From Psettodes erumei (taxonomy: Eukaryota > Chordata > Actinopteri > Pleuronectiformes > Psettodidae): a stretch of DNA of 64,000 nucleotides. A program made the position numbers and the translations under genes. The DNA lies in NCBI GenBank assembly GCA_016785225.1, contig JAFBJZ010000952.1, positions 6,050,501 to 6,114,500 of the forward strand. The letters are read 5' to 3'. Positions 1 to 14,600 of this stretch are shown piece by piece. Every line of letters begins with the position of its first letter. Position 1 is the stretch's first letter. The notes beneath the pieces were generated by a model that saw only the letters and a list, made by a program, of their open reading frames with translations, had not been told where the DNA came from and did no database searches.

Positions 1-111
1 TGACTCTGTCCTGCCACTCTATATATGAGTTTTGGAGGTCAAAGGTCACCGTGAGCTCCTCTCATTGCTAGATTTCCACCCATCTTATAGATGTGCACTT
101 TTCCCCTGCAG

Positions 112-1305
112 AGCTCTCACACCATGGTGAAGCAGATCACAGTTGAGGAGCTCTTTGGCTCGTCCCTCCCAAAGGGCCCCTCTCTACCGGCCATGCCCAC
201 GCAGAACACCACCGCTGCTCCCAGCGCCCCATCCACCGCCTACATCCAGAACCAGTCCTATCCCTCACCAGCCCATCCCAACCCCGGGTCCAGCCAGCAG
301 CACCAAGCCCCTGCCCTGCTCCCAGCTCCGTATGCACTACATCCCAGCCCCGCTTTCCAGTCAGTAATGCCCAGGTCAGACCCCCAGCCTCGGTGCTCAG
401 TTTCACCCCTCATGGTGCCTCCGCCTGGCTCCGAGCCTCGCGCCGCTCCCCCTGGTCCTGCGGCACCACCGGTAGCGTCTGCGGCCTATTTGGGACGGGA
501 AATCCTCAGCACCCTCAAACCAGCAGCGCCACCTGTGACTTCAGACATCCACAAACCCATCCTCGCGCCCAACTTCCTGCCCAGCACCTTGGTCCCGCCC
601 CACAGCTTCCACGAGCCCATGGGGAAACCCCTTCTCCAGCACAGCAAAGAGATGGATGTTTTCTCTCAGCCTCCGAACCTGATCAAACCAATGCCTGTGA
701 GTTGAAGTTCTTTCTTTGCAACTATCTCGCACGTTATTTGTACCAAAACAGAAAAAGATCAAAATCAGGCATGTTGGTTGTTCTCATGTCATTTCTCCTC
801 CCTTGTCTTTTATTTTTCCCTTCCTGTTCTCAGGCTGTCCCCATGACTGCAGGTCTTGCTGTTCCAGGACCTGAGAGTTCGTTGCTTCTCTCCCCCAGCG
901 CGTTCCAGCAGTCCCTCAATAAGACGGCTACAGCAGCAGCAGCAGCATCAGTGGTCCTCCCTGCCGCCTCTGAGCGCTCCTCTACCTCTGCAGGAGCCGC
1001 AGAGCCACCACCAGCCCCCTGCAGCAAGACACAGCTACAGGAGACTCTGATCCACCTCATTAAGGTACACTAAGGGCACAAAACATATTCAAAAATGTGG
1101 TGCCTGCGTCTAATAACATGGAAAGGATCTAAGCTAAAGCTGGTCGCTATTATGTTACCATTTCATGTCCAAATTAAAAGACTGTAGTTTGGCTTATTTG
1201 TTCTCTTGTTTACTTCCTGTCTAGAACGACCCAGACTTCCTCGGTGCCATACACGATGCTTACCTGCAGACTCTGTCCAAGGACTTCAGCAACATGAAGC
1301 TATAG
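112..1305 (+). CDS. dcp1a: mRNA-decapping enzyme 1 (DCP1A-like), C-terminal exons only
   Basis: DCP1 is the activating partner of the DCP2 decapping enzyme in cytoplasmic P-bodies. Only the 3' part lies in the window, and the gene starts left of it. Exons read as 112-696, 834-1064 and 1225-1305, all with AG/GT borders and phase 0 junctions; the stop is TAG at 1303-1305. The first exon opens with the conserved short motif ITVEELFGSSLPK, followed by a long Pro/Ala/Ser-rich linker expected to be disordered. The last two exons encode QLQETLIHLIK and NDPDFLGAIHDAYLQTLSK, the C-terminal helical trimerisation domain of metazoan DCP1. A short alanine run encoded by GCA repeats sits near 930-945. DCP1A rather than DCP1B is chosen because transketolase follows on the same strand, as in human 3p21. 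The family is certain and the paralogue is inferred. Confidence 0.88.
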
Positions 1306-4300
1306 TCCCACTTCAGCCAACGTCACCACTGTTGCTTCGCGAACGGGAAGCGTGAATGGGAGCGAAAGCGCTTTTTGACACACTCAACACTGCGACTCTT
1401 CAAAGCTTGTCCAGTGTTCTGAGGGTTATTATAGCATGCGCCTCACTGTTCTCTCCTCCTGCTCCTGACTCAGAGCTTGAACTCATTTTTTGTGAGACGT
1501 TGCCCAAACCCCGACGCTGTCCTGGCCACGGGCGTCAACTTGGACCGACTTTTTTGTCGGCGTACGCCAACCCAGAACTATCGTGGGAGATACGGATGAG
1601 ATGAAGCTTCCCACTGTGGCCTTGACTTTTTCTTTTTTTTTTCTACTTAAGAAATGTGATGAAACTTTCACCTTACGTACTGGTGAAGGTGAGCTGATGC
1701 TGGTTTAATTCTCTGAGAGAGGGGACCACAGTGGGGGCTCGCTGACCTCGAATCATTTCACCCTTTTTTTTGGCCTTTGGGCAAATGAATTTGCAGCTCA
1801 GCATCACATACACTGCTTCTCTCGCTCGTCTTTGGAGTTCTCGCAGTGCGAGAGTGCAGAACACTGATGAAACACTTAAACTGCTACGTCTAAGACAAAG
1901 ACCTGTGTGTTGGGGACCTCAGAACTATTCCGGGAGTCCTTGCAGACTGTCCACTGTGTGGCTTTAAAAAGTATTCATCTTCCTATTTTCACTCATTGAA
2001 ACATAAAGCTGAGACCTGTATATTTTTGGTAACACCACAGAGACACTGATCAGCCATTACAGCCGTTATGGCATGTTGTGTTCATCATTGTCTCGTAATA
2101 AGGAGGGAGACTGTCGGATTTTTTTTCAGGCCTCATCCAAGGAAGATAAAGAACTTCCCTAACTGTTTGGAGCAGCACTTGCAGCTAAGACGTCAGTCGA
2201 AGAATCAACGCCCATCAGCTGAGTTTTAAAGTTACATTACAGACGTTGACAGGTTCACGGACACACAGACCATCGCGCAAGCTAGCTTCTGCGCTACCTT
2301 TCCTTTCTCCACATTGCTCCCTATCCGCCCTCTCCCGTTCTTGCCCTTCCTTCCTGGTCCGCGTCGTTCGACACTCCTCCTCCGGCTGAGCTCAGAGCAC
2401 CTGAAGTTTGTCGGAGGGGAATGTGCAATAGACCACTGTCGCGATGCCTTCAGGGACACCAGCGTTACGGGATATTTTGGGATGGTACGGCAGAGCTAAG
2501 TTCGGAGTCCTGCAAGTAATTTATAATTTGACTATCACAAGCAAAAAAAAAAGTCAACAATTCTATTCATTTTAGATCCCCGTTTACATTCACCTGTTTA
2601 ATGTTAAATTGCTTCAAGAATAGAGGGAAACTGATGTGCTTTTAATGGCTTCGGTTCTCTTCAAACCAGTTCAGTTTACTGATGAAAAATATTAACTACC
2701 TCTGTTCCCGCTTTTCAGTTTATTTCCCCAAGCTACGATTACGTTTTAAGTCATCGTGACTTAAGAACAAAATTAATTTAACGGCATTTCTTGCAGTATA
2801 ACGCTACTGCAGCATAGAAAAAGTAAACCCTGCAGACCGCGGCTGGAGTGGGAGGAAGCACGACAGTCTCCTCGTCATGCGACACGCTGAGCAGTTTCAG
2901 TTTCTTTTCGTGAGCGAAGAAAGCTGATCTAATGCACAGCTCAAAATCAGCTTTCAGAGATTCAAAGAGCATGTTCAGCACATGCACGGAAGGCCGTGAA
3001 TGCAGTCTAAAAACAACGTCAACGCACGAATATCGAGGTCATAAGGCTTTCCAACAAATGGTACAGTAATATCAGCAGTCGGCGCAGTAGTGTTACCTTA
3101 ACAATCAGCATCCCAGTCGTTTGAGATAGAAACATCTTTCAGTTTTATTAACAACATGAAGTGCTGAGATTAGGATTCTTCATGTCACTCCAAAATGTTC
3201 TTCAAAGATCATCCGATTGACAACAGTTCTCCCCGTTTACACATGGAGATGTCTGAATGTCTGATGTGAACTTTGGTGTAAATCCCTGTCTTGATTGTGA
3301 CACCACAACTTTGTATTTGGCCCTGCTATTTGAATGTATTCGATGTTTACTCGCAGTACGTACGTGCCAGTCCAGTTTTCCTCCGTGTCGTCCTTGTTCA
3401 AGCTGAGCTCAGATCCACGCCCTCAACTGTTGACCTTATTTTCCTTTCCCCCTTTTATTCGGTAAATTTTAACTTGAGAACGCAGAAAGGATATGTCGGC
3501 AGCCAGAAAGCGAAAGAAATCCATTGCCCTGTTAGTTTTCATTTGAGATGTGATTGTGCCAACACTTCTGGCACGTGTTGGTTAAATAAACGCACACCGG
3601 AAGAGCGATTGAAATGTAGAGATTGTTTTTAATTCCGGTCACATATTTAAGGTTTTTAGATTAGTTTACGTGGCGATATAATTTATCTTATTGTCCAGGT
3701 ATACGATTTTGGGAAAGTCCTTGCAAATTACGTTATTTTTTAATTTTTTTGTCACTGTGCATAATTTGGTTTATTATGACTATTTTGTGATATTAAAGAT
3801 TTGAAAATGGAGTTGGATGTTTTTGTTTGCTGCTGTTAAAGGACTGTGAAGATGAGTTTCAAAGACTAAATAGGAATGTGATTAAAAATTAACATTCTGA
3901 AGAGTTCTCTAGCTTGTACATGAGGTGTGAGCATTTGTCTTTTGTAAGGAGAGTGGTGCAGTTTCTCTGTTTGACCACCAGGTGGCACTGGTTGCTTAAA
4001 GTTAACGTACCACCTCACAGGACATGGTTGTACCACTGCCAACATAAAATTGTAATCAGTTGGTATCAGGCTCATGCAAGGGTGTAATTCCTCAAAGAAC
4101 TTGATCTTGGGAGTTGCTCTCAAGGTTTAAGTGACAAAATCTCTCGTCTGTTACAGAAGTGAGATATTCAACCATTATTAGTCAACTCATGTATCGCCTC
4201 ACCTTTGAATCCCCTCTCACCAGGTCCCATGCTGTCCATGTGCTGAAGTTTGTGGCAGCCTGTGGCAAGAGCCACCCTGACCTTTAGATTTCTGAAGAAC

Positions 4301-5583
4301 ACCAGAGGGGAAAAAGTCGATCTTAGAATGAGCCTCATATAACTTTTTTTCAAAAGTAACCTTCAACTTCAAGAGTTAAAAACAAAATCTCTCCACTTGC
4401 TGTCAGTCATTACTGAGTGGTGTCCTGTAAATGCATGTTGCAGGCATAATGGGTTTGTGCCGCAGATAATCCGGTCAGCCTCTGTGGGAAATGTCATTAA
4501 GGTAAGATTACTGTCATTTGTGATCCTTCCCTTTGCATGTCACCCTTCCCTCCTGCTGAGAATAATGCTGCAGCCTCACAGAACAAAACTCAGTATACTG
4601 CGCTCAGCTGTACCATGATATTCAGTACTAGTGTATTTTTTGCCCTTCAGACTTATAGAAGAGGTGTGTACTCAAGCACATTGTTGATTTCACACTTTAC
4701 TGAATCGGATGTTTTTTCTTAGTTTGTACATAGTCAATATAATTGGTGTTCAGTGTAAAATCCTACATTTTAATGGCTCATCCAGCTCATTGTATAAGTA
4801 AATTTGTTAAAATACCATATGGATTAAATGTAGCAAAGTTTTCAGCTTTCTTGGTGAAACTGGGGCAAATATGTGACAACTGTCAGTTTCACATCCATAC
4901 AACCACATGGTGCAACAAGAAAAGTCTGAGAATCCATTCATAGGTTACTATGTGTATTTTTTAAATCCCTATAGTTGCATGTGGCAATAGAAGCAGGCAT
5001 GCAGCATGACTGTCAGCTCCCTGATGTGAAGATGAACCAAGACTGTCGCTTGTTCCTATAGAAACTCAAATTATGTCTTTGGTTTTGTGATATTTTTACA
5101 ATTCTGTAATTCTGCTTATCATTAATAATCACGAACTGGTCACAGAACTGGACATCTGTTTGTTTGTTTGTTTTACTGGATGTTCCCCTGTTAATTTTCA
5201 TTCCCGAATTTCTCTCTCTGTCTCAATTGAGATGCAGTATGAGGCCGATTGCGTGCGAGCGTGCACCTGCGCGTGCTCGCGCGAACTCGCGTGGCATTGG
5301 GTCTCAACCCAAAGCCTCCCTACCATTGGCTGTGCTCATGCGTGACTGTTTGGTTCATTTTAGCCAGAGATTAGCCATATTCATAGGCTTTACTTGCAAA
5401 CACGCCCCCTCCCTCCTCCCCTCCCCGTCTCTATCTGGCTCGGCAGCACTGCCTCTTTTTAACCCCTGCCATCGTCCGCCGCACATCACCGCCGCCTTCA
5501 TTCTCGGGACTTTTAACTCTTAACTCCGTTTAACTTAGCTTGTGTGTGCGTGTGTGTGCGCTCTTCTTCGGTGCATCGGCCAG
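1306..5583. other. dcp1 3' untranslated region and intergenic space up to tkt
   Basis: No convincing exon is seen on either strand; the open frames here are short and lack family signatures. The left part is probably the dcp1 3' UTR. An AATAAA at 3585-3590 is a plausible polyadenylation signal, and a weaker ATTAAA-like site lies near 3793. The right end (about 5200-5580) is richer in CpG and contains an inverted CCAAT motif (ATTGG) near 5333, so it is the likely tkt promoter and 5' UTR. Confidence 0.5.
3585..3590 (+). terminator. Candidate polyadenylation signal of dcp1
   Basis: Canonical AATAAA about 2.3 kb after the dcp1 stop. Use of this site is inferred; earlier non-canonical sites are possible. 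Confidence 0.35.
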
Positions 5584-8500
5584 ATGGAGGACTACCATAA
5601 ACCAGACCAGCAGACGGTGCAGGCGCTCAGGAACATCGCCACTCGGCTCCGGATCAACTCCATCAAAGCGACAACTGCAGCGGGCAGCGGGTAAGAGGAG
5701 GAATAAAGAGAAATAAAACCGAGCTGGAGGTCTATGGTACTAGGACCCAACGTATTAATACTAGGCTTGTCACTATTTATTTCGTGTACGCGTTAGCTGT
5801 CTGAATGACAAATTATAAAAGTAGAGGACAAATGCGTAATGAGAGGACATGAGACCAAACGTACTTAACGTCAGCGAAGAGGACCAACGGTGAATGGGCA
5901 TGTTGGAGATGTAACAAAACCATCGCGCTGTGCATGATGTGCATACATTTGTAAATGTGCTATAGTTTCACTGTGCGTATAATAGGTCTGTTACATCTTT
6001 GTGCGCATTTTACGCACCTCTGCAGAAAGGACAGTCGCTGGTTGTGAAGGGTCAGAGTCCGTTTACTTGTCACTTTCGCACTTGGGTTTCAGTTTATGTG
6101 CGTTTCAGACAGCGACGAAACTTAACGCATTTCACTGAAAGGAGCGTCCCCCTTGCACTTCGATTAATAAAACATTCACCAAATGGACTCGTACGTGGAG
6201 GTTCGGTCAAGGAACGCTGCAGGTGCACCAGCGTTCCGCGCGCTCTCGACCCCTTTGCGTGCTCTGTGACAGGTTACGTAAGAGAGGAGGAGCGGAGACC
6301 GGATCGGTGCAGGATACCGTGCAGCCAGTGGCGCGGCTCGCAGGGCGACGTGGTGCGGGCAGGCGGCGGACTGGAACCGAGGGATCCCGCGAGCGCCCTC
6401 GTGCCGCTCCTGCGCGCGCCTGTGCAGCTTGTCACAGCAGCGTAAAGTGGCTACAATTACACAGGCATTAACACGTCCGCTGTGCAATTTCTAAATAAAA
6501 CACGAATTGACAAACGCTCTGCAAGATTTTTTTGAGCGAAAGGGGGGGAAACAGATTAAGAAGGAAATAAACCACAAAATACGTTTAACAATGAGACTGT
6601 ATTGTGTGCCTTGAGCAAAGATGAGCATCCTTCATTCCACTTAAGGTCATGATTACTTATCTTCTACTGATTTGGCTCCTTTTTGATTGTTTGTACACAT
6701 TTTCCCTTCCAGGACTGTAAGGAAAAGGGTCTTAATGGAGGAGGCCTGAGTGAGGTATTCACTGGCACCTGATTTGAAAGCACAGCGAAGAATAACATGC
6801 AAAATGTAAAAACTCATCATAACCTATTTTGTGTTGAGTTGTTGTGACTTTAACAGCCTGGGACTACACACTGAATATTGTCTTTGCACTGTACGTATGA
6901 GAGAGCGTGAAAGAGAGAGAGACATCCTCCAAATGTATTTACACTTGCACATATGTGTGTGTTTGAGGGAGATGAACTGGTTTCCTGACTGTCTGACTCT
7001 GATACAGACAGGATGGCTCGCGTGCCGTCTGCCTTACATAACTGACTACAGTCGGTCTGGCATGAATTAACCCACTAGATCCAAGGTGACTCTTTGACCG
7101 TGACTGCCAATTTTTGCCTCTCTTTTTCTGTCCACCCATCTCCTCTGGATCTGTGTGAACAGTTAAAAACGTATTCTGAAGAATCAGGAGGCACCTACGA
7201 GTTTTTAATCTGATTGCTCTGTTTAATTCCTCTCTCGCCTCTCTTTTGTTGCAGTCATCCCACATCATGTTGCAGCGTGGCAGAGATAATGTCTGTGCTC
7301 TTCTTCCATACCATGAAGCATCGACCGGAAGACCCCCGTAACCCCAACAATGACCGCTTCATCCTCTCCAAGGTAATAGGCCCACACACATCCATATGGG
7401 TGTTGGTAGTCTCATGCATGTGTTGAGGCAACACAAGGAACATCTCAAAAAAACTGATTGAATACCTATGAGGTGACACATATTTAAAAATGTGTTCGTA
7501 CTTTGATTGATGTACTTTTGTCCTCTCATGTCTGCTCCTCAGGGTCATGCAGCTCCTGTGTTGTACGCTGTGTGGGCAGAGACAGGCTACCTGAAGGAGA
7601 ATGAGCTCTTCAACCTCCGCAAGGTTGACTCAATCCTGGAGGGACATCCTGTGCCGGTGAGGTGACAGTCAGACCTGCAGGAAGTTCCTGGATCTGAAAG
7701 TTCATATATTCCAATATACCAACATATATAACTTAATAATAGACAAACCCTTTGCCTACCATTCTGTGTGTTTATTTGGGATATTTTGTGGGAATTAGCT
7801 GAGGTGAGATTTTGACTTTAATGTAAAGGCTTTTTACATTTAATTTTTATAATTTTTATATCCTGTTGTTTAACTTCTAACACTTGGATTTACAAAGTTA
7901 GAATCTAAACATCCAATATTATTTATTTAGCTGCTTCATCATAACGTTAAGTTTGATTTCAGCTCTTGACCTTTTCCTGCACGTAGCCATCTGCATGCTG
8001 GGATCTCATCTCATTGGCTCTGGGCAAACTTTTTGGCAGCATCTAACAATATAAATATGTCTTAAGCAAGGTAATATAAGTCCCTGCATGTAGCCATACT
8101 GAAACCTTCAAGTATGCAGTCCTTTAAAATGTTCCTTTAAATAGTTTTGGATCATCTCATTCTTCTCACACTGTGTGATAAACATACAGTGCTCCTGAGA
8201 CCACGTGAGACATATGTCATTATGATGAAAAAGGTTCTGGAAAAGAATAATCAATGTCTTTTTTAACACAAAACTCAGATTTACATTTTCCAACCATTCT
8301 GTAGTCTTTAGTGCCTTTTTCCTCTTAAAAAATGGATAGTTTCACCTTCTCAGAATGCAAATATAGAGAAATGAACACTTGTATACAGATAACAGACATG
8401 CTGTGCATGAGCAGGGACACAGTAACAAAGATGTTCTTGTGTGACAGAGATGGTCCGTCTCTGCTCCTTTCTCCTCTGCTACAGACATTAATGACACTGT

Positions 8501-8657
8501 GTTCACATAAACCCAAATACTGAAACAACTGACTGTAGTTACTGTCCCCATTGTTCCTGCTTTTATTCTTGCACATGGAAAAAAGTCCATCCACTGTATT
8601 TCATGATTTCTGCATTTACAAACTTTCCCACAGTATGCAGGATAAGATACATATTGT

Positions 8658-8701
<44 letters not shown>

Positions 8702-9606
8702 ATGTGTGTGCTCTAACAGAAGCAGCAATTTGTGGATGTGGCCACTGGATCTCTGGGTCAGGGGCTGGGAGCAGCCTGTGGAATGGCTTACACCGGAAAG
8801 TATTTTGACAAGGCCAGGTAATATACACAAAAACAGATTCAACTAAACACACACACACACACAAATTATCATGGAAAATAAAGCAACATGCACAACAAGA
8901 TGTACATGCAGGAACACCGCAGCCCAGCTTGCATCTGCACATATTAAGGTAGAGTATGTGAAATTATGCATGGCATAATGCACACTGCAGTGAGCCGTCT
9001 GGACATGTGACATTTCAGCCCGGAGCTTTGGCTAAAACTGTAACTGACAGGCCTGGTTTGGGATGACATTTAGGCAGCCACTCACAGCACCAGGAGAGCT
9101 GACCTCTGATCAGTTTTACCTTCAGATCAGGATGAAGAAGGGTATCTGATCTATAATTTGTCTCCTCTTGTTGTTTTATTTATTTAATTTATTTAAATTA
9201 AAAAGCAGTGCACAGCAATATATAAACAAGTCTCTAGGACATAGCTTCCAGCCACTATTCAGCCAAATGTTAGCTGACTTGAACTGCTCTAACAGATCAG
9301 TCCAGATGTGTCTCCTTTGTTCTCGTGTGATCTAGAAAGAGCTACGTGGGTTTTAGTCAGACAATAGACAGACAGAGTAGTGTGGCCTGTAAACAGGACA
9401 CAACACATTCCACTCGCATTGTCATAGAAGATGGACATGATACAAATTCATGAGCGCTGAACCTTTGACTTTCAGAAACATAGATTTCATTATGGAAAGA
9501 ACAGAAGGAGACAGTCTCAGAGGAAATATTTTGATTTGCAAATAACAAATGCAGTGAAATGGGCGATTGGGAAATGCTGCACTTGCAGTCTGAGTTGCTT
9601 GCCCTT

Positions 9607-9641
<35 letters not shown>

Positions 9642-11579
9642 TCTGTGTGCACGCGATTGTTTCTGCTCTAATAATCACACATGCAAGAGGACAGCTCCTC
9701 CCTCATCTCTCTGCCTCACCCTCTTACCCCCCCCCTGAAAAAAATCCCATGTTGTCCTTCTGTTTCATGTATGCATACACTGTAGATCATATACGATAAT
9801 ACACCGTGAATGTGATTGCATACATTGTGTGTGATTTTGTGTGCACGCATGGGCGCATTTCCTCTGTGACGCTCATAGCAGCTTACCGAACTAATTTGCT
9901 GTAAGATGAAGGCTCAAAACTCATTTAGAAGGCTGCATCACCGGCAACATAATCTGAACTGCTGAATGGCAGCTACATCAACTACTCCTAGAGAGATGTG
10001 TATATGTAGAGACTTTCTAGTGGTCTAGAGCAGCAAATTTAACCATCTGCAAAGTTGAACTTGAATCTGTCACATTTAATATTCTTTCAGATCAGACTGT
10101 AGCAAGAAATCCAACAAACAAACCAAACAGACATGTGAGGGTCTCCACTTGTGGAAAATGCATTTATAAGCAGTGGTGACAGGAGACAGAATAATTGACA
10201 CTGTTCATTGTTTCATGTTTACGTGACTCTGGTTCAGTACTCTGCAGTTGTAAATGTGAAAATATGAGATTGCTCATTCACACTTTGCACCAAATCCAGA
10301 CAATAATACACCTCATCACAGAGAGTATCAACTGGAAGTGGTTTGGTTTTGTGTTGGTAGGGTGTAATGGTGGGGGTGATACAATGAGGTAGGGGTGTGC
10401 GTGTGTGTGTATGTGTGTGTATGTGCCGGGCTGCTTTCAGATTCCATCATTCAGACACATTTCACCAACTGATCCGCAGGGTTTCCAGATCAGTGTTAAT
10501 GGCAGGACAGTCTTTTTACCTCCTGCCTTGACTCTCCAACTCTTTTCTCTCCCTCTATCCATCCCCACCTCTGTGGAGTCTCTTTTCTTTCGGCGCTGTG
10601 TGTTCTTTCTTTAAACTGGGGGTTGGAATGCGTGCTGTAATGCGACGTGTCTCTGCCGATCTTCCAGCTTTAATGAGAATGTGTCTATTTGACTGGAAAG
10701 CTGTCAGAAGTTGTTACGCCACAGGAGCAAGTACTGAGGATGATATGAGCACAGCAAGGGGGGTGCGAAGTGTGTCTTTGTGTGTGTTTAGGTGCAAGGG
10801 TCAGCTGTCATGTCGACCTATAGGAGTCCTATACGAGGAATCGTACGGGAGTTGAGTATGGGAAGATGTGCCAAGAGGAGAAATGGCGCTGATATTGAAC
10901 GTTACTTCTTTCCACATCTATTCATCTTTCTAACCACCTGTCTGTATAAGCTCCAAATTTACTAAAAAACATCTCTCTCCGTTTGCAGCTATCAGGTGTT
11001 CTGCCTGCTCGGTGATGGAGAGCTGTCCGAGGGCTCAGTGTGGGAGGCTATGGCTTTCGCCTCCTACTACCAGCTAGACAACCTGGTGGCTATCTTGGAC
11101 ATCAACCGCCTGGGTCAGAGCGACCCAACTCCACTGCAGCACCACGTGGAGAAGTATCAGCGACGCTGTGAGGCCTTTGGGTGAGCAGGGGGGGCGTCAG
11201 AGGGTGAGGGTGTGCACAGGGAGGGTCAGCATTGAGTCCTTGAGTGCAGAAATAATGAAAGGATTACTAGAGAAGTCTAATCTATGGATAATTAATCAAC
11301 GCCAATTTTCATAATCATTTAATCACTGGTTATTTATGAAACTAAAAGGCAAAATTTCACTTTTTTCAGAAAGTAAATGTGAGGATTAGCTTGTTTTTCT
11401 GTATTGTATCATTATACATTCAGTTTTAATATATGTCAGACAAAACAAAAATTGTGAAGACATCCTCCTGGCCTCAGGGGAGCAATGTTCTTTGTTTCTA
11501 AACAAAATAATCTTCAGATTTCCAGGTGTAGTGTCCTCATATATTAAAGAATATATATATTATTATTATTATTATTAGT

Positions 11580-11620
<41 letters not shown>

Positions 11621-14600
11621 ATTATTTTGGGGTTTTCTTGTGACTTTACATGTGAGTAATGCTGCTAAAATGCACTGAGAATGCAGTATTTCATTGAAAG
11701 GTTGGGATACCCAGAGTTCTGTTCATTGAGGAAGGCCAAAATTCAAATTTAAAGTTTGATCTCCTCTGTCCTCCCAGCTGGCATGCTGTCATTGTGGACG
11801 GCCACTGTGTGGAGGAGTTGTGTAAGGTGCTGAATCAGCCCCGCCACCAGCCTCTCGCCATCATAGCCAAGACCATCAAGGGCAAGGGCATCCCAGGTAC
11901 ATGTTGGACAGATATAAGTGCAGTCTTATCCTCAAATGTGTAGAATTTACTTTAAGTTATGTACGGACATGCTGTGTTCTTTTCCGTAAGAAACAGGTTG
12001 TAATTTACTAGTTCCTACAAGTGTAAAAACAGTGTGAGCTGGTGAAGTGTGCTCCACAGGTCAAAATTACCAATAACTAAAGTAATAATCATTCAGTTAT
12101 TGTGTGTCTAGATGTCTCTCAAATTGGGATATCAAACTCTCACTGACATAACCTATTTCATGCAGAGCCATCCAAAGTAATCGTAACACAAGACAGGTTT
12201 CATAACACAACACTGGGCGGTAATTGCAAGCCCGCTTCAGGAACCTGTTTCTAAATGATGACGAGGTAAAATTGTGACAACTGACAGGGAATAATAGTTC
12301 TGTCAGAAGTTTTCTCAGCTGCCCCGGGGGCCCACCATCAGTGCATAGAGGCACTATCTCACCATAATCCTGGCAGCGCTCGAGTGCTTAAGCTGTTGTA
12401 GCTCAGTAATCCCTCAGAATGTGCAAGATACATCCGCAGCGGCAGCCCATTGTGCTGGAGTTGTGATAAGAGTATGAGGGAGTGTGTGTGACCACGTGTT
12501 AATGTGTGTGTGTGAGGGACAATGAGAGCAAGAGACACACAAAGAAATGTAAAAAGATGGTTGTAACAGCAAGGTGTGTATAAGGGAGGAGTATGTCTTT
12601 GTCAGCATCAGAATGTGTCAGAAGTCATTAACGTTTCTGTAAACCTGTGACCCATTGTGACCCACTGAAGTGGAAGATTGTTATGAGTGTGACACCGGGC
12701 CATGGTTTTTATTTTCTGTACATTCACGCGTGAATTTACTAAATGGAAGCCATAAGTATGCAGGATAGCAGAACACATGCATGTGTGTGTGTGTGTTTCT
12801 CAGCGGCTGAGGATAAGATGGGCTGGCACGGTAAACCCCTGCCCAAAGACATGGCCGAGAGCACGATCAAGGAGCTGCAGAGCCGCATCATCAGCTGCAG
12901 TAAGCGCCTCTATCCTGCTCTGCCCATTGAGGACGCATCACCCGTCAGCCTCCGCAACATCCGCATGCCAAGCGCACCCAGCTACAAGCCTGGAGACAAG
13001 GTGGGAACCTCAACAAATAAAATATGACTTAATGACACAGCTTTTCAGACAGAGTGAAACAAAGCTTCAGCCAAGTTGAGACATCTGTTATATGTATGCA
13101 AATGATCTGTGTATTTAATTGTAGTGGTTAATTGATTGGTTGACTGTGTGTCCCTGCGTAACCAGATTGCTACGAGGAAGGCGTACGGCATGGCTCTGGC
13201 CAAGCTGGGTCGTTACAACGAGCATGTGGTGGTTCTGGATGGAGACACCAAGAACTCCACCTTCTCTGAGCTCTTTAAGAATGAGCACCCCAACCGCTAC
13301 GTGGAGTGTTACATTGCAGAGCAGAACATGGTGAGAAATGCATGTTAGTTCTCTAGGTAGAAGGCTGGAGAGGTTTTGGAGCAGAGCCCAAAATTGAGAG
13401 AAAGTAAATGAGCTACAACTTTCAATGTATAGCAGTGAAGCTGCCACTCGTCACCTCCTGTTTGCACAAGTCAAACTCCGGTTCGGATTCCTAGTGAGAT
13501 CCCTGACACACATGTTGACATTGAAGGCACTGGTTGTAAACCATCACTCTGTCTCGATCTCCTCTCCTGCAGGTGAGCGTGGCGATAGGTTGTGCTGTGC
13601 GGGACCGTAACGTGGTGTTTGCCAGCACCTTTGCCACGTTCTTCTCTCGGGCCTACGACCAGCTCCGCATGGCCGCCATCTCTGAGAGCAACATCAACCT
13701 CTGCGGCTCGCACTGCGGGGTCTCTATTGGTAAGTGCCTGCATCTCTTTCCACCAAATTGTGGCCTGACTAAAATGCCCTTTGACCTTCTTATTGTTTAA
13801 AGTCATCTGATCTTTTTTTGGGGGGGGGGGTGATGAGTGTCAGAAAGTACATCTGTGGTAACATTAGGGAGATTTGTGCAGGATTAGTGGGATGTTAAAT
13901 CAGAATTCATATGAGAAAAGGAAGATAATCATTTGTTGGGACCTCATATGTAAATCACTGTAATTGCTTATTATCTTTTCACACACTTTGAGAGTTTGAA
14001 GGCGGTGAACCTTTACAAACAGGATGAGGACCAGGAGGACTGAGGTTAAAGCACAGTGGAGAAAAGCCCAGCAACAAACAGTTTTTCCCCCCAGAGCTAT
14101 TTTTTAAACGGTGATCATCTAAAAAGATACCCAAAAAAATCACGGGGGATATACCAGCATAATATATCCCATAAACATAACCATCTCCCTTGTACACTGA
14201 CCCACTATGGTACTCTCCCTTATATAACTAGGGTGCCTACCAACAGTGAAGGGTACAGGGGCACTCACAACATTTAACTTAAAAAAATTAACTTTTACCC
14301 ATATTTCCCTCTACAAAGTACAGGTGACTCTTGCTTAATGCAGACTGAATTAAATACATGATAAATTAAAGAAATACTGACTAAAAGGCAAACTTACTGC
14401 AAAAATAAACCTCTACCTCCTCCCCTCTCTCTTCCCTGGCCACTTGGTTCAACCTAATGAATGAATGAATGAAGTGGCAACTGCTGGTGTTGAGTGGCTT
14501 CATTCTTGTGTGCACTCTATGACAACATCCGCCCCAGAAGTAGACCTCAAAGAGAGGGAGAGAGAGAGAAAGATAGTTTAGTACAGGTTATGGTTCATAA

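Noticed and set aside
8342..8942. Open frames of 85-166 aa rich in Val-Cys or Thr-His
   Set aside because: They are translations of the (GT)n/(CA)n microsatellite and overlap tkt exon 4 on the wrong strand or in the wrong frame.
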